From Pictodentalium vernedei (lineage: Eukaryota > Mollusca > Scaphopoda > Dentaliida > Dentaliidae): a DNA stretch of 64,000 bases. The stretch's first letter is position 1, and the number at the start of each line of letters is the position of its first letter. Below, one piece after another: positions 1 to 10,835 of this stretch. A program made the translations under genes and the position numbers. Where the stretch lies: contig CM062297.1 of assembly GCA_031216915.1 (NCBI GenBank), positions 369,099,704 through 369,163,703 of the forward strand. The letters run 5' to 3'. Below the pieces are notes generated by a model that was given only the letters and a program-made list of their open reading frames with translations, did no database searches and was not told where the DNA came from.

Positions 1-300
1 AAGTTACCTCAGCGTTCAGCGTTCAGCGTTCAACATTCGTCAAAATTCAGTGTTCCATATGTCGAATCTGGGCTTTCACCCGAGGTGCATCCTTCATGCG
101 ACCATCGTTTACACCTAACAACACTCAGATCTGGGCAACCATTCTCACCTGAAGTGATATTAGTGACATTTACTACTCCAGTTCAGCGTTCAACATTCGA
201 CCAATATTCCTATGAAATTAGCTCAGCGTTCAGCGTTCAACATTCGTCAAAGTTCAGTGTGCCAGCTCCGAATCTGTGCCTTCACCCAAGGTACCCCCAA
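1..300. repeat. Tandem repeat, about 207-bp period, cut by window edge
   Basis: Two partial units carry the same series CAGCGTTCAGCGTTCAACAT, followed by a shared GAATCTG..CTTTCACCC.. stretch. The repeated core starts near 31 and again near 238, and a shorter copy of the core lies near 183. The array runs off the left edge, so its full length is unknown. I see no protein similarity. Confidence 0.7.
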
Positions 301-554
301 GTAACGCAGAAGAACTTTTCATTTTAAAGAGTTTTAACAGATTGTTACTATTTTATGTGGAGTCAACATCCTCGAAGGCAGGATACCCCTAAATGCAAAA
401 GAATACAGTTACCTACCAGAACACGACCGTGCTTTGAAGCTGCTGATATATGCTGGAATTTCTACCGACTTAAAAAGACGTCTGTTACGGAAATGCGATT
501 TTTTCTCATCGCTCATCATCCTAGAGTAGAAGGAGATGTGGTAAACGGGCCCAA
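301..554. other. No recognisable feature
   Basis: Unique-looking AT-rich sequence between the tandem repeat and the F1 terminal repeat. Short open frames here have no recognisable content. Confidence 0.5.
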
Positions 555-830
555 TTGAATGGAGGGAAAGGTGGAGGGAGAAGTCATAGTCACGTGACTT
601 AGTTACGTCATGTCTGGTTGTGATGGTATCCCGCGTGTGCGGCCATCTTGTGACGTCGTACCCATAGTGATACGTGATCTTAGTGTGCATGCGCAGCGCG
701 TATTGTTAGGGTGATACGTGTATTCGTCGTCCGTTTTTTATACTGGAGGCCGCCATCTTGGTTTCTAAGGTAGTACGTGGTTGTTATGTTACCCAAAACC
801 CTCTAATAGGACAGGGGTTTGTTCGGAGGG
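555..830 (+). repeat. F1 element, left terminal repeat with promoter-like motifs
   Basis: This block matches both ends of the two-ended F1 copy at 28.1-29.2 kb. In order it contains a GTCACGTGAC E-box palindrome (589-598), a TTACGTCA ATF/CRE-like site (603-610), a GCCATCTTG YY1-like core, a GTGCATGCGCA NRF1-like site near 685 and a GGCCGCCATCTTGG YY1 consensus (748-761). The motifs are read directly; promoter activity is inference. The family is unidentified. Confidence 0.75.
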
Positions 831-1136
831 TGTGTTCGATTGAAATAGAGTACATCTAATTACCATAAACAATCCGACATGCCCCCAAAACACCTAAAAC
901 TACCGAAATGGACTTGGATTTCCCCCATTTGGGGCTTATAAGAGTAGCACGTAGTGCTATAAAGCGCGTTCCTTTGTGTAAGAGTAATTTTCCGGGTTCG
1001 TTTACTTCGTACAATTACCCAAACAAACCCAACAATTGTTTTACTAGTTCGGATTCCTTCAGAATCCTCTGTTTCTGTCTATGTATCTGCAAGCTATGTT
1101 ATGACTTCTGATTTTCTTCCTAGATGTGTCTGTGTG
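831..1136 (+). repeat. F1 element, interior next to the terminal repeat
   Basis: The sequence from about 831 to 900 matches the reverse complement of 28.9 kb (shared TTGTTCG..TTGAA..AGTA..TCT.ATTACC spacing), so it is F1 interior. A 67-residue open frame at 908-1111 has no recognisable domain. Confidence 0.55.
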
Positions 1137-1810
1137 CTAGAGCACAGTGTACACATTACATGTAGCACAAAGGCACATGCTGGATGTGCCGAAATGTGCT
1201 TGTGCACATCACATGCAGCACATACGACCAAAAAAGGGATTCTGTAACCACTTGCATTTCCCAAGAAAGGGATTCTATAGGGCTTCTGTAAAAAGGATTC
1301 CGTATGTGGGATTCCATAAGTTGGATTCCAAGCTCCTATACTGTTCCTGGTAGTCTTACCTTGGGCTTTTACTGTGACTTTTGCTGTCTATCCTATGATT
1401 AGCTTCTTCTCTAGTCCCCAATACTATAATCTACCGCCCTCGTAGTTTTGTACCCTTACTACCTTGTACTATAACTATTTGACTCGTAGAAAGACTGCAA
1501 GCTTAGTAGCTACTCGTGAGTCTGTTTCGGCATCTGACCTTGGCCAGATCTAGGCTCAATCAGATCACCTCATTCATCTAAGCTCTTATCAGTCTATACA
1601 ATGCCTAGACCTAGCGTAAGCCAGGGATATAAGAAACTGTATGTTGATCGTACCGAGATGTGCTTATGTGTTAGTACATATTCTGTCACAATGTGTACGC
1701 ATTACAGGTAGCACATAGGTACATCTTGGACGTGTCGATATGTGCTTGTGTGCTAGTGCACAATGTGCGCACATCACATAGGCACATAATGGGTATTTGA
1801 AGATACCTAT
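1137..1810 (+). repeat. F1-associated GTGCAC/CACAT-rich repeat block
   Basis: Degenerate units of roughly 80 bp built on GTGCACAATGTGCGCACATCA-like words occur at about 1137-1215 and 1661-1795, and again at 8640-8830 and 9560-9662. The sequence between units (about 1370-1640) also recurs at 9300-9560, with a shared CTCATTCATCTAA-type stretch. This is a dispersed non-coding repeat belonging to a large element. Confidence 0.6.
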
Positions 1811-2720
1811 GCCATGGTGATGTACTATTAGAGGATATCTATTGGAAGATACTTATATAATTATCGGGGGATATCTTTTGGGGGATAGTTGTCGTAGAAA
1901 CCACAGGTTTCTACATCCGGGTTCTTGAAAAAACAAGAACAAGGTATAAAATTCAGTTCATTTTTTTATTTTGTCACAATCACAATTTACAGTTGAATTG
2001 CCAAAACATCTTCTTCATCTCTGAATGGAATGTAAATTTCCCGACCTCTTCTTCCGGTAGAGCTTGACAACCATCTGATCAAAGACTCTGGCGGACCTTC
2101 TTCCCACCGTTTGACTGTGGCTTGATCCTTGATAAAACACGTTCTCTCATTGGACGCTGGTAGCTTGTCTTTGTTGGTTGCTTTGATTTCTGGCGTGTTG
2201 TAGGCAGGTAAGTCCATTGCTGCGTGCTCCATTCTTTGGCTGGTCCGTCATTGAACTTTCAGTTTTATGTACATTTTTCGTGGCAGGATCTGTGTTTTGC
2301 GTCTCTTTCGGCGGCCTGTCTTCAAGCGGCTTTTGTGTATTGTCAGATATCCTCTGCCTGTAAATAGGCGTGATCGTTACAAATTTATCATTGGTTATCT
2401 GAACTTTGGAGAGAGGGAACGCAGTGCAATCCTGCCGTCGTTGTTCACCAAGAAACTATTCACCAATGGAAGATTCGGAATCCGATGATCGTCGGAACTA
2501 TCTCAAGAAGAATCTGAAGAAGAGGAACCAGTGGACAAGCTAGGAAGTATCGTTAGAAGTGCCTGCAATTATTACCAAGAAGGATTTTAAAAAACTTCAT
2601 GAATAGATATATAGAGGAAGGAATGGATAAAGAAGATGCATTTGAAGAAGCAGTCACATTACTTGAAAGTTGTGTCAGAAAAGCCATCGGCATAAAATAT
2701 ACACCTGGAACTTAATTAAG
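1811..2720 (-). repeat. F1 inverted arm (left) with unknown coding remnant
   Basis: This arm is the inverted partner of about 3981-4625: both have GGATATC/GATATCC words, a CTACATCCGGGT stretch, then a frame encoding the same peptide. On the minus strand at 1987-2232 the frame reads MDLPAYNTPEIKATN.. and ends ..LIRWLSSSTGRRGRE... . It has no recognised domain. The plus strand at about 2590-2715 can be read as a short acidic peptide (..IEEGMDKEDAFEEAVTLLE..), also unrecognised. The arms are head-to-head around the Tc1 insertion. Confidence 0.6.
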
Positions 2721-2740
2721 CACACCCCGTTTTTTACGCA

Positions 2741-2974
2741 GTGGTGTTAATAGAAACTGTCATTACTTTCATGCTATCTTTCAGATGGCCAAAAGTGATT
2801 GTTTGCAGAAAGAATGGTCTAATGACAAATGAAAGACAACACAGTGATGAAAATATGCAGTACTTTAATGGCGTTAATTACACATATCTGCCACTAATGT
2901 TTTTGATGGAAAAATGTTCTCTCGACAAGTATGGTGCTGAGTGGTCCATGATGAAACAACTTGTGATCTCCTGA
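2741..2974 (+). other. Unrecognised open frame, 77 residues
   Basis: Open frame between the left F1 arm and the Tc1 fossil. Its composition is plausible for protein (MVLIETVITF.., ..NYTYLPLMFLMEKCS..) but I recognise no family. It may be part of the F1 interior, since the second arm lacks this segment. Confidence 0.2.
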
Positions 2975-2977
2975 ACA

Positions 2978-3985
2978 CAATAGCAGTGTCTGACGTCAGT
3001 AGCGAGTGTATCCACTACGTGCCCGGATGACAGCCCGAATCCTCCTCCTAATGCTTCCAGCGAGCCTTCTGACACGGTCCAGAGGCAACTGCTGCCACTC
3101 CTCATGCAATGCAGCTTCAAAATACAGATTGTCTGTACAGGTGGATCCCTTGCTTGCACACAACGTCCAAGAAAGTCTCAGATGTGTTCTAAGGGATTCA
3201 AATCGGGGTTCATTGCAAGCCAATGTAGTGTTGTAACAGCGTTGTTATGAAGGAATGCTCTCACATCAGGGGAACGATGTGGCCTCCTTGCATTGTCGTT
3301 CATGAATACAGGGCGAGTAGCCAACGGGTGGTTGTCAAAATGAGGCACGAAACCGGATTGAGAATGTGCCAGATGTACTGATGACCACTGAGATTCCAAC
3401 CTACAGTCACCATATCAAGTTTATAACCACGAGAGAGTCATTCCCAGAGAGTCATTCCCAGATCATTACGGATCCTCTACCATAAGAAACAATAGGTCTG
3501 ATGTTCCTAGGTACGTAAGCAGTATTTCTATGCCTCCACACTCTCATGCGACCATCTGTGACGTGAAGCAGGAACCTACTCCCGTCTGACCAATGGACTC
3601 TCCACCACGTCCTGAGATTCCAATGTTGCCATGCCATACACCACTCAAGCATCATCTTTGATGCTGATCGGACAGAACTGGGTGCTTGATGATCCTTCTG
3701 GACCTCATGCCCAGTGCTCTGAGACGGTTTCGTACAGTTCTGTTACACAAAAGACTGTTGGGGATCCAAGGGCGTTTCAAAATCCACTTGAAGCAAAGAG
3801 TTCACGCCTAACGAGGCGTGCCAGACTCCGATCTTCCCGACGAGAGGTCGTTTGGTGTTGTCCAGACCTTGGTCGGTCTTTAACATCGTTGGTTTGTTGA
3901 TGTTTTCGGACAAGTCTGCTGATAACAGAATGACTATAGACAAGTTGTCTTCCAATAGCTTTGAATGACATGCCTGTTGCATGAA
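2978..3985 (-). pseudogene. Tc1/mariner transposase fossil (Tc1-like)
   Basis: The minus strand encodes a degraded Tc1-type transposase in several frames. From the N-terminus at about 3971 there is a helix-turn-helix region (KAIGRQL..SHSVISRLVRKH), then the catalytic core with VHWSDGSRF (first Asp) near 3590, NDNARRPH (second Asp) near 3300 and MNPDLNPLEHI (Glu) near 3190. It ends with the family-typical EEWQQLPLDRVRRL..GYTRY at 2996-3100. Two intact-length frames cover only 60-75 residues each, so several frameshifts and stops separate them. The second Asp to Glu interval holds one extra Arg compared with the usual DD34E spacing. Both ends abut F1 sequence and no clear terminal inverted repeats remain. 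Confidence 0.85.
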
Positions 3986-4630
3986 GAATGAAGAGTCAGA
4001 GAGCAACGAAGTTACCACTCAAATTGCAAACATGAGTGAAAGAGATGCCAAGAAGGAACTGAAGAAGAATGAAGTTAAACAAAATGAAATCTCCATTCAA
4101 ACGACAGTGAACAATGATGTTCAGAAGAATGAAGTTACCAGTGGGAACAAGAACGAACTGGGAAAGATTCCACTCAGAGTACTGAAGATTCAAAAATGTT
4201 TGACCAAACTGCAAACCACACCAAGCAAGAAGTGATGGATTTACCTGCCTACAACATGCCAGAAATCAAAGCAACCAACAAAGCCAAGTTGTCAGTGTTC
4301 AACAAGCGAGCACAAAAATCAAGCAATGAGAAGGTCCATTTGAGAACAAGAAATCTTTGATCAGATGGTTGTCAACCTTTCCGGGAAGAAGAGGACGGAA
4401 GAATTACATTTCAGTCGGTAGACGGAGTCAAGAAAAAAACCTAAACCAGCTCACGAGGATTGTGGGAGACTGAACAAAGTGATTATATACGAAGATGCCT
4501 TTGGCAATTGACTGTGAATTTAATAAACTGTATACAGTGGTTGTGAAATATAAACTGAGTTGAATGTTATATCTTCTTTTTCAACTACCCAACTAAAGTA
4601 CCCGGATGTAGCTATCCTAAGTTTCTTTGA
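3981..4630 (+). repeat. F1 inverted arm (right) with low-complexity frame
   Basis: Inverted partner of 1811-2640. A plus-strand frame at 3981-4235 is very rich in Lys, Asn, Glu and Val (KKNEVKQNEIS.., DVQKNEVTSGN..). In the next frame follows the peptide MDLPAYNMPEIKATN that is also seen in the left arm. CCCGGATGTAG near 4600 matches CTACATCCGGG near 1911 in inverted orientation. Function is unknown. The two arms diverge by many substitutions, so this is an old structure. Confidence 0.6.
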
Positions 4631-5240
4631 ATGCTATTCTCCAAAAGGTATCCTCCAAAAAGTATCATTGTGACGGAATCCCACTATGAGAATCCTTTTT
4701 TGAAAAAATGTCTGTGGATATGGAATCCCTTTTTCGGAGATGAGTCGTAAAGTCGTACGAGGAGTCACTCGTTCGAGCAATTACTCGATGGCCTATTTGC
4801 TCGATTAGATTCGAGTCGTTCATGCAATACCCGTTCAAGTCACTACACGACAGCGTATTTGCTCGATAAGTTTCGAGTCGTTAAAGCAAGCAGACTATAT
4901 TCGACTGCTAGTAGTAGTGGAAGTCCATTATAATAGTGATTATCGTATAGTGATTTAGGTAGTGAAAGCCGTAGTAGTCAGTAGTAAGTGTAGGAGACTC
5001 TAGCACAGGGAACCTACTGGTAGGCAATAGTAGTGATACGGACCAGCAGTGGTGACAGAAAAGAGTGGAAGCTAATCATAGGATAGGCGATGGTGACGAT
5101 GGACAAATCAGCAGTCGTGGTTTTGGAGCTATGAAAGCCACGGGGTAGTCTAGAAGCAAGGAACTGAACAGCCGCTAGGAGCCATAACTATCTTCAGGTA
5201 GATATCCTCCGATAAATATCCTCTAAAAGGTATTCCAACA
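4631..5240 (+). repeat. F1 outer right arm, including TCGA-rich block
   Basis: 4738-4915 is rich in TTCGAGTC/GCTCGAT words and matches 28332-28440 in the same orientation. 5000-5240 (CAGCAGT.., GATATCCTCCGATAAATATC) matches the reverse complement of 61560-61795. The arm stops abruptly at the LINE 5' end near 5245. Confidence 0.6.
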
Positions 5241-5244
5241 TTCC

Positions 5245-6854
5245 TTTTGAAAGAGACAATTGATTATCTTCTGCCAGCCATAACATTTATTATATCTGCA
5301 TCCCTACATGAGGGGTTTGTTCCAAACCCATTGAAAAAAACACTTGTTACACCACTCACCAAGAAACCATCTTTTGATCCTGACAACCTCAAGAATAATC
5401 CAACCTATCTTTCCTGTCTAAATTGTTGGAAATGGTTGTTGCTTTACAACTCAAAAATCATCTGCATGAAAATGATCTATTAGAGCCCTTCCAGTCTGCA
5501 TATAAAGCCAACCACAGTACAGAAACAGCCTTACTGTGAGTCAACAATGGCATTGTTAAATCAGTGTCTGAGGGTAAGGCTGTACTGCTTGTTCTCTTGG
5601 ATTTGTCAGCAGCATTCGACACAGTCGACCATGGAATTCTCATGCAGACATTGACACAGCATGGCATATGTGGAACTGTCTTATCGTGGTTTGCAGCATA
5701 TCTAGAAGGTCGCAGTCAACAAATATGTAACAATAAGATCGGTTCAGAAAGCAGGACGTAAAAGTGTGGTGTTCCTCAGGCCTCAGTTCTTGGACCACTC
5801 TCGTTTGCTCTGTACACTTCCTCTCTGGGTCGCCTTCTTACAAAAGTATGGCATATCATATCATCTGTACGCAGACGACACCCAACTGTACATCACATTC
5901 AACCCATCTGTTCCAAGTGACCCCTTCACCACAGTCAATAACATGGAAACTTGCATAAATCTTGTGCGGGAATGGATGATAGACTTTCAACTGAAAATGA
6001 ATGACTCTAAAACTGAATTCTTAGTGATATCCGGGGTTCGCATGCCTACACCCACTGTTACATCAATTCTGGTTGGAAACAACATCACTGTGAAAAGTGA
6101 ATCGGCCAGGAATATTGGACTGATTATGGACTCAAATTTAAAACTAGACATCCATTTCAATAAAATATGTCACAAATGCTACTGGCAGCTTCGTAATGTT
6201 GGAAGACTGCGACCTTATCATAACCAGCCAGCGCTTGAAAAAGTTGTGCACTCCTTCATCACCTCACAACTGGACTATTGTAATTCAGTGTTAGTGGGGC
6301 TGTCCCAGTGCCTGATCCAGAAGCTTCAAAAAGTTCAGAATACTGCTGCTAGGATAATTACTGGTACCAAACGCTCTGAACACATAACACCTGTTTTAAG
6401 ACAACTATACATTGGCTTCCAGTTAAACAGAGAATTGATTTCAAAATATTGATCTTAGTATTCAAATGTATCCACAAACTGGCTCCAGTTTACCTGCAAG
6501 AGCTCCTCACTGTATATAAACCATCACGCAGTCTCAGATCTAAAAACCAAATTCAACTAGATCTAAAAACCAAATTCAACTAGTTGTACCTTTTAGCAGA
6601 TCTAATCAGGCTCATGATCGTGTATTCTCAATCGTGGGTCCCAGATTGCGGAATTCCCTGCCAATTAGTGTCAGAATTTCAGAAACTCTCGATGTCTTCA
6701 AAAGAAATCTTAAAACTTTCCTATTCTCTGAAGCATTCTCCTGAACCTCTGTAAGAGGCAACCAAAACAGACGTGACTCTTTATTTCAGAAAAGTGTATT
6801 TATTTCTGCCAAGCGTTTTAGAGCACTATTTGTGTTTTACGCTCTAGAAAATAA

Positions 6855-6896
<42 letters not shown>

Positions 6897-6897
6897 G
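5245..6897 (+). mobile_element. CR1/L2-clade LINE, 5'-truncated, degraded
   Basis: Non-LTR reverse transcriptase of the CR1/L2 type, starting in the fingers region (KKTLVTPLTKKPSFDPDNL). Family motifs follow in order: LEPFQSAYKANHSTETALL, LLDLSAAFDTVDH with the motif A aspartate (about 5590-5635), GVPQ..SVLGPLSF near 5770, and YADDTQLY with the catalytic YADD at 5868-5879. The C-terminal part ends in FKCIHKLAPVYLQELL. The frames change at least three times and in-frame stops are present (for example TGA after HSTETALL and TAG/TAA before GVPQ), so it is dead. A 23-bp direct duplication lies at about 6538-6585. The 3' end has a short TAGAGC..GCTCTA stem, AATAAA and an (ATT)n tail. It is inserted into F1 sequence. 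Confidence 0.9.
6853..6896 (+). repeat. (ATT)n LINE tail
   Basis: A run of ATT units directly after GAAAATAA at the LINE 3' end, as is usual for L2/CR1-type insertions. Confidence 0.9.
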
Positions 6898-6904
6898 GTC
6901 ATAT

Positions 6905-7185
6905 TTAAGACGCCCAGAATTCGATTCGAGATTCGATTCGAATCGAAAATGTGTGATTCAAAGGGCCCTAGTGTTTACATAAATACCATAAAAACCAACA
7001 ATATGTACCTGACACTTCTAACACTACCTGATACATTTAATGTGATCAGAAATGTGTCAGTTGCATCAAATCTAGAAAACAGAAAAAAAGAATTTTGCCG
7101 GAAAAGAATTGCTGAGGTTTCAACACAGTTGTGGCGCGAAGCTTTCCCCGAATGGGGCGGGTGGGGGGGGGGGGGGGGGGGGCTT
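6905..7185 (+). repeat. F4 dispersed repeat fragment and poly(G) tract
   Basis: GATTCGAGATTCGATTCGAA followed by a TGTGATTC..AGG..CCCTA stretch is shared, inverted, with 33110-33190. A further part resembles 17300-17390 (GACACTTCTAAC..GATCAGAAATGTGT). It ends in a G tract (about 7147-7182). Confidence 0.5.
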
Positions 7186-8412
7186 ATGCTAGGGTATTTG
7201 TCGACTGGCATACGATAAAGGAGGCGGTTTTACCGACCAGGGGAGCTAACCCCCTCCGACGAGGTGTGTGGCCCCCTGACTCTCCGCCTTGGCCCACCCC
7301 CTTTTAACAACAATAGCGACCCGACCGCCCATGAAATTTTAGTGCCTCTTTATTGGTTTTCTCATGGTATCTGGGCCAAACACACTTTGGATAACAGCAC
7401 CGTCTGATATTGTCAACCAGAGTTTTGTAAGAACCCCTTCATCCTTGCATGCATCATTAAGATTCTAAATAAGCATTGTGAAATGTAGCTTGAAAATAGG
7501 TGACATATTAGTTTCGATGGCGTCATATATCTATATAAAAAAAGTTATAATTTATTTCCACTTTTGGTGTTCAAAAGTGCGAAGCATTGTTCATAAATAC
7601 GGATGGACAGCAAAAAATTGACAAATTATTATTTTGCTTGGATTTATTTCCACACCGAAAATAACCTATTACCTGTTTTCAAGCTAACTTTCCATAACCT
7701 AGAGCACCTTAACATATTTACAAAACTTTCACTATAAGTTTCTTTTATGACACAATATATCAAAATTCCAGATCACGGCTCATATACACCACTAAAAGAG
7801 AAAAGTGTTGACATTGGTTTGTAGAGGTTGAATCTGCCAACTTTGAGAATAAGTGCCTGGAAAAATAGTCTTTAAAAGTGAGTTTATTGAATATTCAACA
7901 CTCAAAGAATTTATTTCTTTTGTAGAGACGGACTTGTCAACTTCTAACCTCTACCGCATTCGTGTTGTCGTGACCTGTTTTACGTTTGAGGGAGACAAAA
8001 TGAACTGACGTTTATCAAACGTTGACCGTCGATGAAATGTTTAGTTTTAGAATATATGACCCATTTCAACTCTGTCTAACGATAAAACGAACAACAATTA
8101 ACAAAGAAAACTCAAAGTAAGTCAATCCAAACCAAGCGTTGAAAAGCATACAAGTCGTCTGCTTTGTTTATAAAACTCAACATTGTTCATTTAATAAAGT
8201 ATTTTTGCAAGTTTAGCTCAAGTTTGTAGGGGAATTATTTTTTGACAGAAATATATCACGGCGCCTTGTTTTTTTTTTGGCAGTTTTGCTTGTCGATCGA
8301 ATTGGACCAATGTGGTCCTCACTTCTCGCAGTGTTTTGTAGCGAGTAACAGCAGGTAACAGCACGATTTCGCCGCGACTGCCCTCTAATGATTTATGGGA
8401 TAAACAAAATAA
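7186..8412. other. No recognisable gene or repeat
   Basis: AT-rich, with only short shadow frames. Nothing in either strand could be tied to a known family or to another part of the window. Confidence 0.5.
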
Positions 8413-8545
8413 ACGTATAGTGTTTTCAAGTAAAATATTTATTCTACTTGTAGGATTAAGAATGAAACCGACTCGCCAGAGGTTCGTCGGTTTCGTTCTT
8501 AAGCCTACTCGTAGAATAAATTTTAACTTGAAAACATTGTACGTT
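8413..8545. repeat. Long imperfect hairpin (foldback)
   Basis: GTGTTTTCAAG..AGAATGAAACCGAC (8420-8472) is the inverted partner of GTCGGTTTCGTTCTTA..CTTGAAAACA (8486-8539), with a short loop. It has the size of a foldback MITE and sits beside F1-type sequence. Confidence 0.75.
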
Positions 8546-8559
8546 TATTCTATATGTAT

Positions 8560-8938
8560 CAGATGGCTCCATTCATCTTATCACGTCTCTGTCTATACCG
8601 TACCTTTCTCAATTGAAAGCGAGATATCTGTGAGGAGTGATTTTGTTCCAGTGCACAATGTGCACACCGCAATGCATGCAACACATGGGCACACGTCGTA
8701 ACTTCCGAAAATGCACGTGTGCAACTTAACAAGATGCGCACAACACACGCAACATGTAAGTATGTGCCGAGATGTGACTGTGCGCTAGCGCACAGTGTGC
8801 GGACAACAAATACAGCACATACGGGCACTGGTCCTATCCTATATCACACCATAGCTTATTAGCTTCCAGGTCCTACGATTCCTAGTTGTGTTGTGATCAA
8901 CATCCACTATTACTCTATTCTACCACTACTGTAGCCTC
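8560..8938 (+). repeat. F1-associated repeat block
   Basis: CAGATGGCTCCATTCATCT and the GTGCGCTAGCGCACAGTGTGCGG-like units match 1137-1795 and 9468-9660. It is non-coding and is interrupted by the SINE that follows. Confidence 0.55.
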
Positions 8939-9295
8939 TGAGGCCCGCTGGCTCAGTAGGTGCAGGCTGCAAGCCGAGAGGTTCTCGGTTCGAATCCCAC
9001 CTGCGGCAACCGCGTTGTGTGCTTGGGCAAGACACCTCACCCCATTGCCCACGTGACGGCACACTGGCGTTGTGTACTAAGGCGTATTACAATCGATAGT
9101 GCGCTTGTCTTCAACCAGTGCTAACCCTGCTTGTGTGGAGTTAGTATGTTGGGGAGCTGACGGCTGCTCGCCGTTGCTCGGTGGTTCTCTCCGGGTACTC
9201 CGGCTCCTCCACCCGTAAAACTGTCGTTGTCATGATTAACCATTGTGCAGAAATATGTGACCTTAAACACCAATAAATAAATAACTATAGTCTCT
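8939..9295 (+). mobile_element. tRNA-derived SINE (family S), copy 1
   Basis: A 355-bp element with a tRNA-like head: A box TGGCTCAGTAGGT and B box GGTTCGAATCC, read as RNA polymerase III promoter boxes. A conserved body follows (..CTTGGGCAAGACAC.., ..CTCGCCGTTGCTCGGTGG..) and a tail ACCAATAAATAAATAA. It is non-coding and depends on a LINE for movement. The flanks give only a weak target-site duplication. The head is missing several bases compared with the copy at 20.7 kb. Confidence 0.88.
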
Positions 9296-9665
9296 CACTA
9301 CTACTGCTGGGCCCTACCATTACTATGACTAGGACCAGTGTGACTGTGTTAATAGTACGACTGATCTCTAGTCCAACTACGATTATTCCTAGAGTCTTCC
9401 ACTATGTTTACTCATTTGTGGCCAGCTACCTCGGACCACTACCTCATACCAAGTCTTACTTGGCTCCATCAGATCGCTCCATTCATCTAAACTCGCATTA
9501 GACTGCACAGGTCCTTGACCTACTGCATTGTGTATGAGAGGATGCCCGTTGATCGTATATTGATGTGCTTACGTGACAGTTAGCAATGTAAGCACCCTAC
9601 ACACAGCACATGGGCACACGCTGGGTGTGTCGAAATGTGCTTATGTGCTTGTGCGCAATGTGTAC
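9296..9665 (+). repeat. F1-associated repeat block
   Basis: Continues the block broken by the SINE. CAGATCGCTCCATTCATCTA and a GGTGTGTCGAAATGTGCTTA unit match about 1560-1760. Confidence 0.6.
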
Positions 9666-9671
9666 TATCAC

Positions 9672-9800
9672 TCGTCAAGCTCGTTCCAACGAGGGGTAAT
9701 AATCTATGTTTTTGAGACAAAAAATGAAAAAAATTAGTTATTAAAGAATTTTTTTTTTTTTGCAAGTGTCGTCTGCTTTTCATGTTAGGTAAAGGGTTAA
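9672..9800 (+). mobile_element. piggyBac-like MITE (family M1), half copy
   Basis: Right half of the M1 palindrome: GCTCGTTCCAACGAGGGGT, then TATGTTTTTGAGACAAAAAA, ending GGTAAAGGGTTAA at 9788-9800. The left half is missing. Confidence 0.8.
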
Positions 9801-10153
9801 ACATAATCCCTGGTGACTAATATTCCAATTTCGACGATGGCATGCTTTGATGATATAGTTTGGAATATTAGTCACTTGGGACTAGAGCCCAACAATTGGG
9901 GCAATTCAGGTTTAGTCCCCCCCCCCCCCCCCAACCACCACCATCATCTTCTCGTCGCTGAATTGAAATATAGTTCTCAGGGAGGCGCATGATAACCAAG
10001 AATATCGTGCTTTTTCTCTAACAAATTCATTACAATCTAATCCGTGTCACTGGCGTTTATTATATGATTCACACTTGTTCATATATTTATGTTTAAGGGC
10101 CCATATTTCTGCACAGTGGCTAATCGTGACTGAAACATGGATATAAAGTAAAG
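9801..10153. other. No gene; poly(C) tract
   Basis: Contains a C tract (about 9917-9932), a short inverted pair around GGAATATTAGTCAC, and at 10080-10135 a degraded reverse-strand 3' piece of SINE family S (TTTCTGCACAGTGGCTAATC). Confidence 0.5.
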
Positions 10154-10712
10154 TCACAGGGGCGGACTGGGCAAAAACAGTTACCGGAAATGCACCAAGG
10201 GGGCCTCGGACCGGGAGAAAATTTCGATTTTTCGAACTGAAATAACGCTGCTTCCTTGCATCTGAGCGATCAGGACAGTCCACATGGAAGGCATTTCGAT
10301 GGCATTTTTGCATCATCTTCGTCGCTCAATTAGCAAATATGGTTGCAACAAATAGGCCCCCTGATCCATCGGATCGCCTATAGTTCGGACCAATGGGAGA
10401 AAATTTTGATTTTTCGAACTGAAAGAATCCTGTTTCTTTCACCCGAGCGATGAATGGCAGACGAGACTGTTTGTTTATAGAATGCCCTCTATGTGGACTG
10501 CCAATGGCTGAATGACAGTCCACATAGAAGGCATTTCGATATACCGGTAATTAATGTAATGAGATCCATTTTCCTTGTGGTCCTTTTCACGAAATTCCAT
10601 GCACCAGTAGGACTGGTGTTGAACTGCACCAATTTTGGGAGCCACAGGGGCCCTATAGGGGGCCCCACTGGAAGATTTTCCGGTGGACCATGTGGCCAGT
10701 CCGCCTCTTTCA
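10154..10712. mobile_element. hAT-like non-autonomous element
   Basis: Starts CAGGGGCGGACTGGGC and ends GGCCAGTCCGCC, i.e. inverted ends of the CAGGGGCG type common in hAT superfamily MITEs. Inside, a ~150-bp segment with GGGAGAAAATTTCGATTTTT..GAACTGAAA is present twice (about 10205 and 10388). GACAGTCCACAT.GAAGGCATT also occurs twice. No transposase. Confidence 0.7.
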
Positions 10713-10734
10713 AGTCCAGCCAATCGTTTATACC

Positions 10735-10835
10735 CATCCCAGGCATTGGTTAACGGGTCCTATTTTAACAGTAAAACAGAGCTTGTCTGCCATAGTAAAC
10801 AAGCACAGTTTCACTTCCCGGGGTTCCCTCGATGA
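10735..10835 (+). repeat. Dispersed repeat R5, copy 1
   Basis: CAGGCATTGGTTAACGGGTC..GTAAAACAGA..CACTTCCCGGGGT matches the reverse complement of 42940-43058. Origin unknown. Confidence 0.65.
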
